A stretch of 5,383 bases of DNA, taken from Acidobacteriota bacterium. Lineage in GTDB: Bacteria > Acidobacteriota > Vicinamibacteria > Vicinamibacterales > UBA2999. Numbering within the stretch: position 1 is the first letter of the stretch; every line of letters begins with the position of its first letter. The position numbers and the translations under genes were made by a program. Below, one piece after another: positions 1 to 5,350 of this stretch. Location: contig CANIAI010000189.1 of the NCBI GenBank assembly GCA_947465275.1, positions 1-5,383 of the forward strand. The letters run 5' to 3'. The notes under the pieces were generated by a model. It saw only the letters and a program-made list of their open reading frames with translations, was not told the DNA's origin and ran no database searches.

Positions 1-76
1 GCTGTGGCATCTGCATGCTCCGCGCGCCGGGCTCTGCATGGCGCGTTCCGGGCACGTGGTTTGGAAGCCCACCCGC

Positions 77-82
77 AGGGGG
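77..82 (+). promoter_or_regulatory. Ribosome binding site for the small wHTH-like gene
   Basis: AGGGGG lies 6 nt before the ATG at 89. It is the only good purine-rich site near the candidate starts at 38, 89 and 161, and it decides the start chosen for this gene. Confidence 0.5.
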
Positions 83-88
83 TGCGGT

Positions 89-358
89 ATGCAGACGGCC
101 GACGGCGCCGTCAGGCGCGGCGACGGGAAGGCCCGGAGCGGGGAGCGCCTGCCCGATGAGATGTGGCACTCCACGCTGTCGCGCGTGCGGGCCGAGTTTC
201 GTGAGATGCCGTGCCTTCGCGTGACAGAGGAACAGGCGCGGGCGTTCCTGGGCCTCCACGAACCGGTGCTGCAGTGGGTGCTCGGCGGCCTGGCGCGCGA
301 GGGGTTCCTCGTCCGTACGGAGTCGGGGGAGTACGTGCGGCGCGCCGATGCGCCCTGA
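89..358 (+). CDS. Small conserved-looking protein with predicted winged-helix-like fold, function unknown
   Basis: An 89-residue protein that I cannot assign to a named family. Residues about 28-85 look like a compact helix-turn-helix or winged-helix unit. A helix (LSRVRAEFREMP) is followed by a short strand (LRVT), two helices (EEQARAFLGL and EPVLQWVLGGLAREGF) and a hairpin ending LVRTESGEYVRR. This pattern is typical of small wHTH domains in which a helix packs against a 'GFL-R-x-GxYvR' wing. I have the impression of similar small proteins in Acidobacteriota, but this is recollection, not a search. I chose the ATG at 89 because AGGGGG at 77-82 sits 6 nt upstream. The frame is also open to the left window edge, with another ATG at 38, so a longer product is possible. 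A later ATG at 161 would retain the whole predicted domain. The gene converges on gluQ. DNA binding is inferred only from predicted fold; no ligand or metal motif is visible. Confidence 0.62.
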   Translation: MQTADGAVRRGDGKARSGERLPDEMWHSTLSRVRAEFREMPCLRVTEEQARAFLGLHEPVLQWVLGGLAREGFLVRTESGEYVRRADAP

Positions 359-402
359 CGCGTCCTGACGCGCCGTAACGCGGCCGGGCGCGGCCCTGAC
401 GG
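354..402. repeat. Short direct repeats and weak GC hairpins in the convergent gap
   Basis: CCTGACGCG occurs at 354-362 and again at 364-372, a period of 10 bp, followed by a degenerate copy CCGTAACGCG at 373-382. The first copy overlaps the stop codon of the small gene. Downstream, GGGC/GCCC (386-389 with 393-396) and GCC/GGC (393-395 with 401-403) can form small competing stem-loops next to the gluQ stop codon. No T-tract follows on either strand, so a classical intrinsic terminator is not supported. The element could assist termination between two converging genes, or be local slippage in GC-rich DNA. Confidence 0.4.
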
Positions 403-1278
403 CTAGGAGGGCGCGCCGAAGAGCGTCGCCAGCGCGTCAGCGGAGAGCCGTGTGGCTGCCGGCACCAGCCCGACCGCGGCGGCCGCCATGCCGAGCACGT
501 CGGCGGCGGTGCGCCCCGCCGCGCGCAGCTCGCGGATACCCGTGTCGCCCGCCGACTTGCTCAGCTTCCGGCCGCCCTCGTCGACGATCAGCGGGTGGTG
601 CAGGAAGCGCGGAGGATCGAGACGGCCCAGCAGGCGCGCGAGCGCGATCTGGCGTCCGGTCGAGTCGAGCAGGTCGTCGCCCCGGATGACCAGCGTCACG
701 CCGTGGCGCAGGTCGTCGACCGTCACCGCGAACTGATAGGTCCAGTGTCCGTCGCGGTCGCGGATGAGCAGGTCGCCGCCCTGCGCGGCCGGCCGCTGCG
801 TCTGCGGCCCGAGCGCGAGGTCCTCGAACACCTCCGTCGTGTCCGGCAGCCGGACCCGGAGTGCGAGTGAGTCTGCCTCGGTGAGGCCGCGATCGCGGCA
901 GCGTCCGGGGTACGGCCCCGCGCCGATCTCGCGGCGTGAGCAGGTGCACGTATAGACCTGCGCGCCGCCGCGCAGCCGTGCCAGCGCCTCGGTGTACGCC
1001 TCGGGCGCGTCGCTCTGGCGCGTCACGGGCCCGCCCTCGAGCCCCAGCCAGGCGAGATCCTCGAGGATGCCCGCCTCGTAGGCCGGCCGGCAGCGGATGC
1101 GGTCGTGGTCCTCGATGCGCACCTGCACCCGTCCGCCCGCCGCGCGGGCGATACCCCAGACGTAGATCGCGTTCACCACGTGTCCCAGGTGCAGGTGCCC
1201 CGTCGGTGACGGGGCGAACCGCGTCACCGGGGGCGGCGCGGGCGGGCGCAGCGGACTAAGATCGGGCAGGCGAGGCAT
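403..1278 (-). CDS. gluQ: Glutamyl-queuosine tRNA(Asp) synthetase (GluQRS)
   Basis: A 291-residue protein closely resembling the catalytic half of glutamyl-tRNA synthetase but lacking an anticodon-binding domain, as expected for GluQRS (about 290-310 residues). This family activates glutamate and transfers it to the queuosine base in the anticodon of tRNA(Asp), in the cytoplasm. Visible motifs are RFAPSPTGHLHLGH at 20-33 (class I HIGH motif, here HLGH at 30-33), RIEDHD at 54-59, and GRKLSKS at 236-242 (KMSKS-type loop). The GluQRS zinc site is also present: C111-x-C113-x9-Y123-x3-C127. The zinc motif and short length distinguish it from GltX. The ATG at 1278 puts about 19 residues before the conserved RFAPSP, which is normal. 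A GTG three codons upstream (1287) is an alternative start, and neither has a clear Shine-Dalgarno sequence. The open frame continues further upstream into aat, but that part is a shadow. The gene is divergent from aat with only 40 bp between starts. Confidence 0.93.
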   Translation of the reverse strand: MPRLPDLSPLRPPAPPPVTRFAPSPTGHLHLGHVVNAIYVWGIARAAGGRVQVRIEDHDRIRCRPAYEAGILEDLAWLGLEGGPVTRQSDAPEAYTEALARLRGGAQVYTCTCSRREIGAGPYPGRCRDRGLTEADSLALRVRLPDTTEVFEDLALGPQTQRPAAQGGDLLIRDRDGHWTYQFAVTVDDLRHGVTLVIRGDDLLDSTGRQIALARLLGRLDPPRFLHHPLIVDEGGRKLSKSAGDTGIRELRAAGRTAADVLGMAAAAVGLVPAATRLSADALATLFGAPS

Positions 1279-1318
1279 CGACGACACCGATGGTACGGAA
1301 GACGAGGCACGGGCACCA
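1279..1318. promoter_or_regulatory. Compact divergent gluQ/aat intergenic region
   Basis: Only 40 bp separate the gluQ ATG from the aat GTG, so the two promoters must overlap each other or lie inside the opposite gene. On the minus strand TACCAT (1289-1294) resembles a -10 box in 4 of 6 positions, but it is so close to the ATG that the gluQ transcript would be nearly leaderless. On the plus strand TAAGAT (1257-1262, inside the gluQ 5' end) also matches -10 in 4 of 6 positions and would leave a leader of about 50 nt for aat. No good -35 hexamer is visible for either, so these are weak suggestions. Confidence 0.3.
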
Positions 1319-2011
1319 GTGATCCGGTGGCTGACGGGCGACGACCCGTTTCCCCCCGTGGAGCAGGCGCTGATCGACCCGAACGGGCTCGTCGCGGCCG
1401 GGGGCGACCTGTCGCCGGCCCGCCTGGTCGCGGCGTACGCGCGCGGCATCTTCCCCTGGTTCAACGAGGACGATCCGGTGCTCTGGTGGAGCCCCGACCC
1501 GCGGATGGTGCTCTTCCTCGACGAGGTCCGGATCACCCGCTCCCTCGGCAAGGTGCTGCGCAACGGCCCCTTTCGCGTGACGCTCGACACCGCGTTCCGC
1601 GACGTGATGCTCGGCTGCGCCGAGCCGCGCCCCGATCAGGAGGGCACCTGGATCACCGAGGAGATGCTCGACGCCTACGGCGCCCTTGCCGCCCGCGGCC
1701 TGGCGCACTCGGTCGAGGTCTGGGAGGGCCCGGAACTCGTCGGCGGCCTCTACGGCGTGGCGCTCGGCCGGATGTTCTACGGGGAGTCGATGTTCAGCCG
1801 CCGCAGCAACGCCTCGAAGGTGGCGCTCGTGCGCCTGGCCGGGCAGCTGGCGCGCTGGCGGTTCGAGCTGGTCGACTGCCAGATGTCGACCGACCACCTC
1901 GCCTCGCTCGGCGCACGGGGGATTCCGCGCCGCGACTTCGTCGCCCGCGTCGACCGGCTGGTCAGGCTCGACCCGGTGCCCGGTCCCTGGCGGTTCGACG
2001 AGTACAATTGA
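1319..2011 (+). CDS. aat: Leucyl/phenylalanyl-tRNA--protein transferase
   Basis: A 230-residue cytoplasmic enzyme that transfers Leu or Phe from aminoacyl-tRNA to the N-terminal Arg or Lys of proteins, creating primary N-degrons. Family signatures run the full length: PNGLVAAGGDLSPARL at 21-36, RGIFPWF at 42-48, WWSPDPR at 56-62, TWI at 110-112, HSVEVW at 130-135, LVGGLYGVALG at 140-150, GESMFS at 155-160, LVDCQ at 184-188 and HLASLGA at 193-199 with IPRRDF at 202-207. E156 and Q188, implicated in catalysis in E. coli Aat, are present at the same numbers. Length matches the E. coli protein (234). The start is the GTG at 1319: no ATG, GTG or TTG occurs in frame upstream as far as 1253, and it aligns with the family N-terminus. 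GAGG at 1304-1307 is a rather distant possible ribosome site. The stop is 3 nt before clpS, indicating an N-degron operon. Confidence 0.96.
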   Translation: MIRWLTGDDPFPPVEQALIDPNGLVAAGGDLSPARLVAAYARGIFPWFNEDDPVLWWSPDPRMVLFLDEVRITRSLGKVLRNGPFRVTLDTAFRDVMLGCAEPRPDQEGTWITEEMLDAYGALAARGLAHSVEVWEGPELVGGLYGVALGRMFYGESMFSRRSNASKVALVRLAGQLARWRFELVDCQMSTDHLASLGARGIPRRDFVARVDRLVRLDPVPGPWRFDEYN

Positions 2012-2014
2012 TCG

Positions 2015-2347
2015 ATGGCCGATCCCTCGATCCGTGAAGATATCCTCACCGGCGAGCGGCAGGCCACGCGGCTGCAGCGGCCGCGGATGTGGCGCGTGCT
2101 CCTGCACAACGACGACTACACCACGCAGGAATTCGTCGTGTTCGTGCTGGAGACGATCTTTCACAAGGCGCATGGGGAGGCGTACCGCATCATGATGCAG
2201 GTGCATCGCTCCGGGCTCGGCCTCGCCGGGATCTACACGCACGACGTCGCGGATACGAAGCTCCGGGCCGTGAAGTCGCTCGCCGAGGAGCACGAATTTC
2301 CGCTGCTCGTCACCATGGAGCCCGAGCCGGAAGAGGGAGGGTCGTAA
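2015..2347 (+). CDS. clpS: ClpS, N-degron adaptor for ClpAP
   Basis: A 110-residue adaptor that binds N-terminal Leu, Phe, Tyr or Trp and hands the substrate to ClpA. After a flexible N-terminal extension (about 1-24, needed in the family for engaging ClpA), the core begins at MWRVLLHNDDYTTQEF (25-40). N32, D33 and D34 correspond to the E. coli pocket residues N34-D35-D36, which hold the free alpha-amino group, and H64 in MQVH corresponds to H66. The pattern GxGLAGIYTHDVADTK (67-82) and PLLVTME (96-102) complete the fold. Q38 stands where E. coli has the gatekeeper M40, which may alter side-chain selectivity (inference). An acidic tail (MEPEPEEGGS, 101-110) extends past the E. coli end. The ATG lies 3 nt after the aat stop with no clear Shine-Dalgarno sequence, suggesting translational coupling. 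clpA begins 1 nt after its stop codon. Confidence 0.96.
   Translation: MADPSIREDILTGERQATRLQRPRMWRVLLHNDDYTTQEFVVFVLETIFHKAHGEAYRIMMQVHRSGLGLAGIYTHDVADTKLRAVKSLAEEHEFPLLVTMEPEPEEGGS
2335..2340 (+). promoter_or_regulatory. clpA ribosome binding site inside the clpS 3' end
   Basis: GGGAGG lies 8 nt upstream of the GTG at 2349 and is made by the Glu-Gly-Gly codons at the end of clpS. It is the strongest Shine-Dalgarno sequence in the operon and supports the GTG as the clpA start. Confidence 0.7.
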
Positions 2348-2348
2348 C

Positions 2349-4607
2349 GTGAGCAAGCCGCCGGTCCCGTTCGCCCCCGAGACGCTCGACGCGATTCAGC
2401 GCGCCTTCCGCCTCGCCACCGACCGCCGCCACGACACCGTCGGGCTCGAGCACCTGCTGCTCGCGCTGCTCGACGAGCCGCAGGCGCGCCGCCTCCTCGC
2501 GACATGCGGCGTCAGGCTCGACGTGCTGCAGTCGCAGGTCGACGAGGTGCTGCTGAAGGCGTTCACGCCGGTGCCGACCCCGACATCGGTCGAGCCCGAG
2601 CCGTCGCTCGGCTTCGACCGCGTGATCCAGCAGGCGATGGTGCACGCCGCCGTGTCGAGCGCGAAGCATGTCGACAGTGGCAGCCTGCTCGTCTTCATGC
2701 TGCAGGAAGACGAGAGCCATGCCGCGTTCTTCCTCAGGAACCAGGGTGTCGATCGGCTGACGCTGCTGCGGGTGATCTCGCATGGGGCCCAGGAGCCCGG
2801 CGCGATGCCCGCCGACGCCGAGGGTGACGACGCGCCACCGCCGCCAGACCCGCTGCAGGCCTACGCGACCGACCTCATCGCGCGCGCCGAAGAGGGGGGC
2901 ATCGACCCGCTGGTCGGGCGCCGCCTCGAACTCGAGCGGATGATCCAGGTGCTCTGCCGCCGCCGCAAGAACAACCCGCTGCTCGTCGGCGAGCCGGGCG
3001 TGGGCAAGACGGCGCTCGCCGAGGGATTGGCGCTGCGCATCCACGAGGGCGACATCCCCGAGGTGCTCAAGGACGCCAGGGTCTACGCCCTCGACCTCGG
3101 CGCGCTCGTCGCCGGCACGCGCTACCGCGGTGACTTCGAGGAGCGGATCAAGCAGGTGCTCGACCGGCTCGCCGAGGAGCCGAACGCGATCCTTTTCATC
3201 GACGAGATCCACTCGCTCGTCGGCGCCGGGGCGGCGTCGGGCGGCTCGATGGACGCCGGCAACCTGCTCAAGCCGGCGCTCGCGAGCGGCGCGCTCCGCT
3301 GCATCGGGTCGACCACGTTCACCGACGTCAAGGCGTCGTTCGACAAGGACCGCGCGCTCGCGCGGCGGTTCCAGAAGATCGACGTGCTCGAGCCGACCGA
3401 GCCCGAGGCGCTCGAGATCCTGAAGGGGCTGCGCCCGTATTACGAGACGCACCACGGCGTGGAGTACAGCGACGAGGCGCTCGAGGCGGCCGTCGCGCTG
3501 TCGGCGAAGCACCTCAAGGACCTGCACCTGCCCGACAAGGCGATCGACGTGATCGACGAGGCGGGGGCCGCGCAGAAGCTGCTGCCGAAGGACGAGCGCC
3601 GCGGGAAGATCGAGGCGGCGCAGGTCGAGGCGATCGTCGCGAAGATGGCGCGCGTGCCGGTGCAGGCGGTCTCGAGCGACGATCGGCAGGCGCTCGCCAC
3701 GCTCGATGCCGAGCTGAAGCGCGTGATCTTCGGGCAGGACAAGGCGATCGACGAGATGACCTCGGCCATCCGCCTGTCGCGCTCGGGGCTGCGCGCCGCC
3801 GACAAGACCATCGGCAGCTTCCTGTTCGCCGGGCCGACGGGCGTCGGCAAGACCGAACTCGCGCGGCAGCTCTCGCGCATCCTCGGCGTCGAGTTCCTCC
3901 GCTACGACATGTCCGAGTACATGGAGAAGCATGCGGTGTCGCGCCTCATCGGCGCGCCGCCCGGGTACGTCGGGTTCGAGGAGGGCGGGCTGCTCATCGA
4001 CGCGGTGCGGAAGTCGCCGCACGCCGTGCTGCTGCTCGACGAGATCGAGAAGGCGCACCCCGACATGTTCAGCATCCTGCTCCAGGTGATGGACCACGCG
4101 ACGCTGACCGACTCGCACGGACGCAAGGCCGACTTCCGCCACGTGATCCTGATCATGACGACCAACGCCGGCGCGCGCGACCTGTCGGACCGGCGCCTGG
4201 GCTTCGCCGAGGCGGGGCAGGGCGGCTCGTCGCGCGGCGCGCTCGAGCGGACCTTCACCCCGGAGTTCCGCAACCGGCTCGACGCGACCATCACCTTCAA
4301 CGCGCTGGGCAGCGCGGAGATCGAGCGCGTCGTCGAACGGCAGCTCGACGAACTGCGCGTGCTCGTCACCGCGCGCGGCGTCACGCTCGACGTGGAGCCG
4401 GCGGCGAAGGCGTGGCTCGCCGTGAAGGGATTCGACCGCGCGTTCGGCGCGCGGCCGATGGCGCGCCTGATCGAGCGGAGCATCAAGAAGCCGCTGTCGG
4501 AGGCGCTGCTGTTCGGCGGCCTGCGGCACGGCGGCACGGCGCGGGTCGTCGTCGACGGCGATGCCCTGGCGGTGCGCGTACCCGAGGCCGTCGAGGACCA
4601 GGCCTGA
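2349..4607 (+). CDS. clpA: ClpA, AAA+ unfoldase of the ClpAP protease
   Basis: A 752-residue double-ring ATPase (E. coli ClpA is 758) that unfolds substrates and feeds them to ClpP. Order: N-domain about 1-143 (ClpS docking in the family), acidic/proline linker about 145-165 (DAEGDDAPPPPDP), D1 about 180-430, D2 about 450-750. D1 has Walker A GEPGVGKT (214-221, K220), Walker B ILFIDE (281-286), pore Tyr259 in GTRYRG and RALARRF (335-341, containing arginine-finger candidates). D2 has Walker A GPTGVGKT (495-502, K501), Walker B LLLDE (561-565), pore Tyr540 in GYVGF, PEFRNRLD (638-645) and sensor-2 R702 in GARPM. These coincide with E. coli numbering. L617-G618-F619 occupies the position of the E. 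coli IGL loop that docks on ClpP, so it should be protease-coupled. The coiled-coil middle domain of ClpB and ClpC is absent. The start is GTG, with GGGAGG 8 nt upstream. It is 1 nt after clpS and 1 nt before pdxH. clpP is not in the window. Confidence 0.98.
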   Translation: MSKPPVPFAPETLDAIQRAFRLATDRRHDTVGLEHLLLALLDEPQARRLLATCGVRLDVLQSQVDEVLLKAFTPVPTPTSVEPEPSLGFDRVIQQAMVHAAVSSAKHVDSGSLLVFMLQEDESHAAFFLRNQGVDRLTLLRVISHGAQEPGAMPADAEGDDAPPPPDPLQAYATDLIARAEEGGIDPLVGRRLELERMIQVLCRRRKNNPLLVGEPGVGKTALAEGLALRIHEGDIPEVLKDARVYALDLGALVAGTRYRGDFEERIKQVLDRLAEEPNAILFIDEIHSLVGAGAASGGSMDAGNLLKPALASGALRCIGSTTFTDVKASFDKDRALARRFQKIDVLEPTEPEALEILKGLRPYYETHHGVEYSDEALEAAVALSAKHLKDLHLPDKAIDVIDEAGAAQKLLPKDERRGKIEAAQVEAIVAKMARVPVQAVSSDDRQALATLDAELKRVIFGQDKAIDEMTSAIRLSRSGLRAADKTIGSFLFAGPTGVGKTELARQLSRILGVEFLRYDMSEYMEKHAVSRLIGAPPGYVGFEEGGLLIDAVRKSPHAVLLLDEIEKAHPDMFSILLQVMDHATLTDSHGRKADFRHVILIMTTNAGARDLSDRRLGFAEAGQGGSSRGALERTFTPEFRNRLDATITFNALGSAEIERVVERQLDELRVLVTARGVTLDVEPAAKAWLAVKGFDRAFGARPMARLIERSIKKPLSEALLFGGLRHGGTARVVVDGDALAVRVPEAVEDQA

Positions 4608-4608
4608 C

Positions 4609-5244
4609 ATGTCCATCTCCGAGATCCGGCGTGACTTCGCCGGCGACCTCTTCGACGTCGGCACCGCCGATGCCGACCCGCTGCGGCAGTTCGCGATCTG
4701 GTTCGAGCAGGTCTGGAACGCGGAGGTCGATTCGACGGCGATGACGCTCGCCACGGCAGACGCGACGGGCCGGCCGTCGGTGCGGCTCGTGCTGCTCAAG
4801 GACGTCGACGCGCGCGGCTTCGTCTTCTACACGAACTACGAGAGCCGGAAGGGGCGCGACATGGCGCAGAACCCCCAGGTGGCGCTCGCGTTCTACTGGC
4901 CATCGGTGAACCGCCAGGTGCGCATCGAGGGACGGGTCGAGCAGGTGGAGGCGTCCGAGTCGGACGCCTACTTCGCCTCGCGTCCGCCCGACAGCCGCCT
5001 CGCCGCGCTCGTCTCGCCGCAGAGCCGGCAGGTCGACAGCCGCGAGTGGCTCGAGGCGCAGTTCGCGGCGCTCAAGGCGCGCCACCCGGACGGCGAGGTG
5101 CCGCGTCCGCCGTTCTGGGGCGGCTACCGCGTCGTGCCCGATACGATCGAGTTCTGGCAGGGGCGCCCGAACCGGCTGCACGACCGCGTCCGCTACGAGC
5201 GGCACGCCGACGGGAGCTGGTCGCGCGCTCGGCTCGCGCCGTAA
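4609..5244 (+). CDS. pdxH: Pyridoxine/pyridoxamine 5'-phosphate oxidase
   Basis: A 211-residue FMN-dependent oxidase that converts pyridoxine or pyridoxamine 5'-phosphate to pyridoxal 5'-phosphate, the last step of PLP synthesis and salvage. It acts as a cytoplasmic homodimer. Family motifs are present throughout: IRRDF at 6-10 and DPLRQF at 23-28, R59-LVLLK64 with FYTN at 73-76 and S79-R80-K81 (FMN phosphate region), RQV at 102-104, DAYFASRPPDSR at 119-130 (substrate phosphate contacts Y121, R125 and S129), PPFWGGYR at 167-174, and EFWQG with NRLHDR at 181-193 (R189 and H191 matching E. coli R197 and H199). It ends in RLAP, as in the E. coli protein, so it is complete (218 residues in E. coli). 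I start at the ATG at 4609, 1 nt after the clpA stop; an in-frame ATG at 4561 lies inside clpA and would add unconserved residues. Ribosome site is weak (AGG at 4600-4602). Probably transcribed with clpA; no functional link to proteolysis is evident. Confidence 0.97.
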   Translation: MSISEIRRDFAGDLFDVGTADADPLRQFAIWFEQVWNAEVDSTAMTLATADATGRPSVRLVLLKDVDARGFVFYTNYESRKGRDMAQNPQVALAFYWPSVNRQVRIEGRVEQVEASESDAYFASRPPDSRLAALVSPQSRQVDSREWLEAQFAALKARHPDGEVPRPPFWGGYRVVPDTIEFWQGRPNRLHDRVRYERHADGSWSRARLAP

Positions 5245-5252
5245 GGCGGGTG

Positions 5253-5272
5253 TCTCGCGCCGTGGCGCGGGA
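5253..5272 (+). terminator. Strong GC hairpin just after pdxH, possible operon terminator
   Basis: Bases 5253-5261 pair with 5264-5272 to give a 9-bp stem with one G-T wobble and a minimal loop around GT (core CGCGCC/GGCGCG). In practice the top pair probably opens to leave a 4-nt loop. It begins 8 nt past the pdxH stop codon. There is no following T-run (the next bases are TCTGATATCG), so it is not a textbook intrinsic terminator. It could act as a U-less hairpin terminator, as a 3'-end stabiliser, or overlap a promoter for the gene at 5351. Confidence 0.45.
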
Positions 5273-5274
5273 TC

Positions 5275-5280
5275 TGATAT
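5275..5280 (+). promoter_or_regulatory. Possible -10 element for the downstream gene
   Basis: TGATAT in the AT-richest short patch of the post-pdxH gap matches TATAAT at 4 of 6 positions. About 70 nt remain to the ATG at 5351, a plausible leader. The -35 position falls within the GC hairpin and shows no recognisable hexamer, so the call is weak. Confidence 0.25.
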
Positions 5281-5350
5281 CGTCCGCCCCACGGCGGCGA
5301 GAGGCTGCCGTTCCGGAGACCCGGCACAGCGACCGGGGCAGCAGCGCACC

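Noticed and set aside
10..40. Two copies of TCTGCATG (10-17 and 33-40)
   Set aside because: Only 8 bp, flanks differ, and no further copies or symmetry; likely chance.
403..1278. gluQ as a truncated gltX pseudogene
   Set aside because: The missing anticodon-binding domain together with the C-x-C-x9-Y-x3-C zinc motif and intact HIGH and KMSKS motifs is the normal GluQRS architecture, not decay.
1290..1322. ATG at 1290 as an aat start
   Set aside because: It is out of frame with aat and meets a TGA after ten codons (1320-1322). The GTG at 1319 is the supported start.
1279..1590. 104-codon N-terminal extension of gluQ
   Set aside because: The extra sequence is Ser/Arg/Pro-rich shadow of aat, unrelated to GluQRS, and the conserved RFAPSPTG motif lies close to the ATG at 1278.
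1256..2356. 366-codon open frame on the minus strand opposite aat and clpS
   Set aside because: It spans two clearly coding sense genes and has the low-complexity Arg/His/Val/Glu composition of a GC-bias shadow.
2310..4799. 829-codon open frame on the minus strand opposite clpA
   Set aside because: The sense frame is an unmistakable full-length ClpA. The antisense translation is rich in Arg, His, Val, Leu, Glu and Asp with no recognisable domain, as expected when strong GC3 codon bias suppresses stops on the opposite strand.
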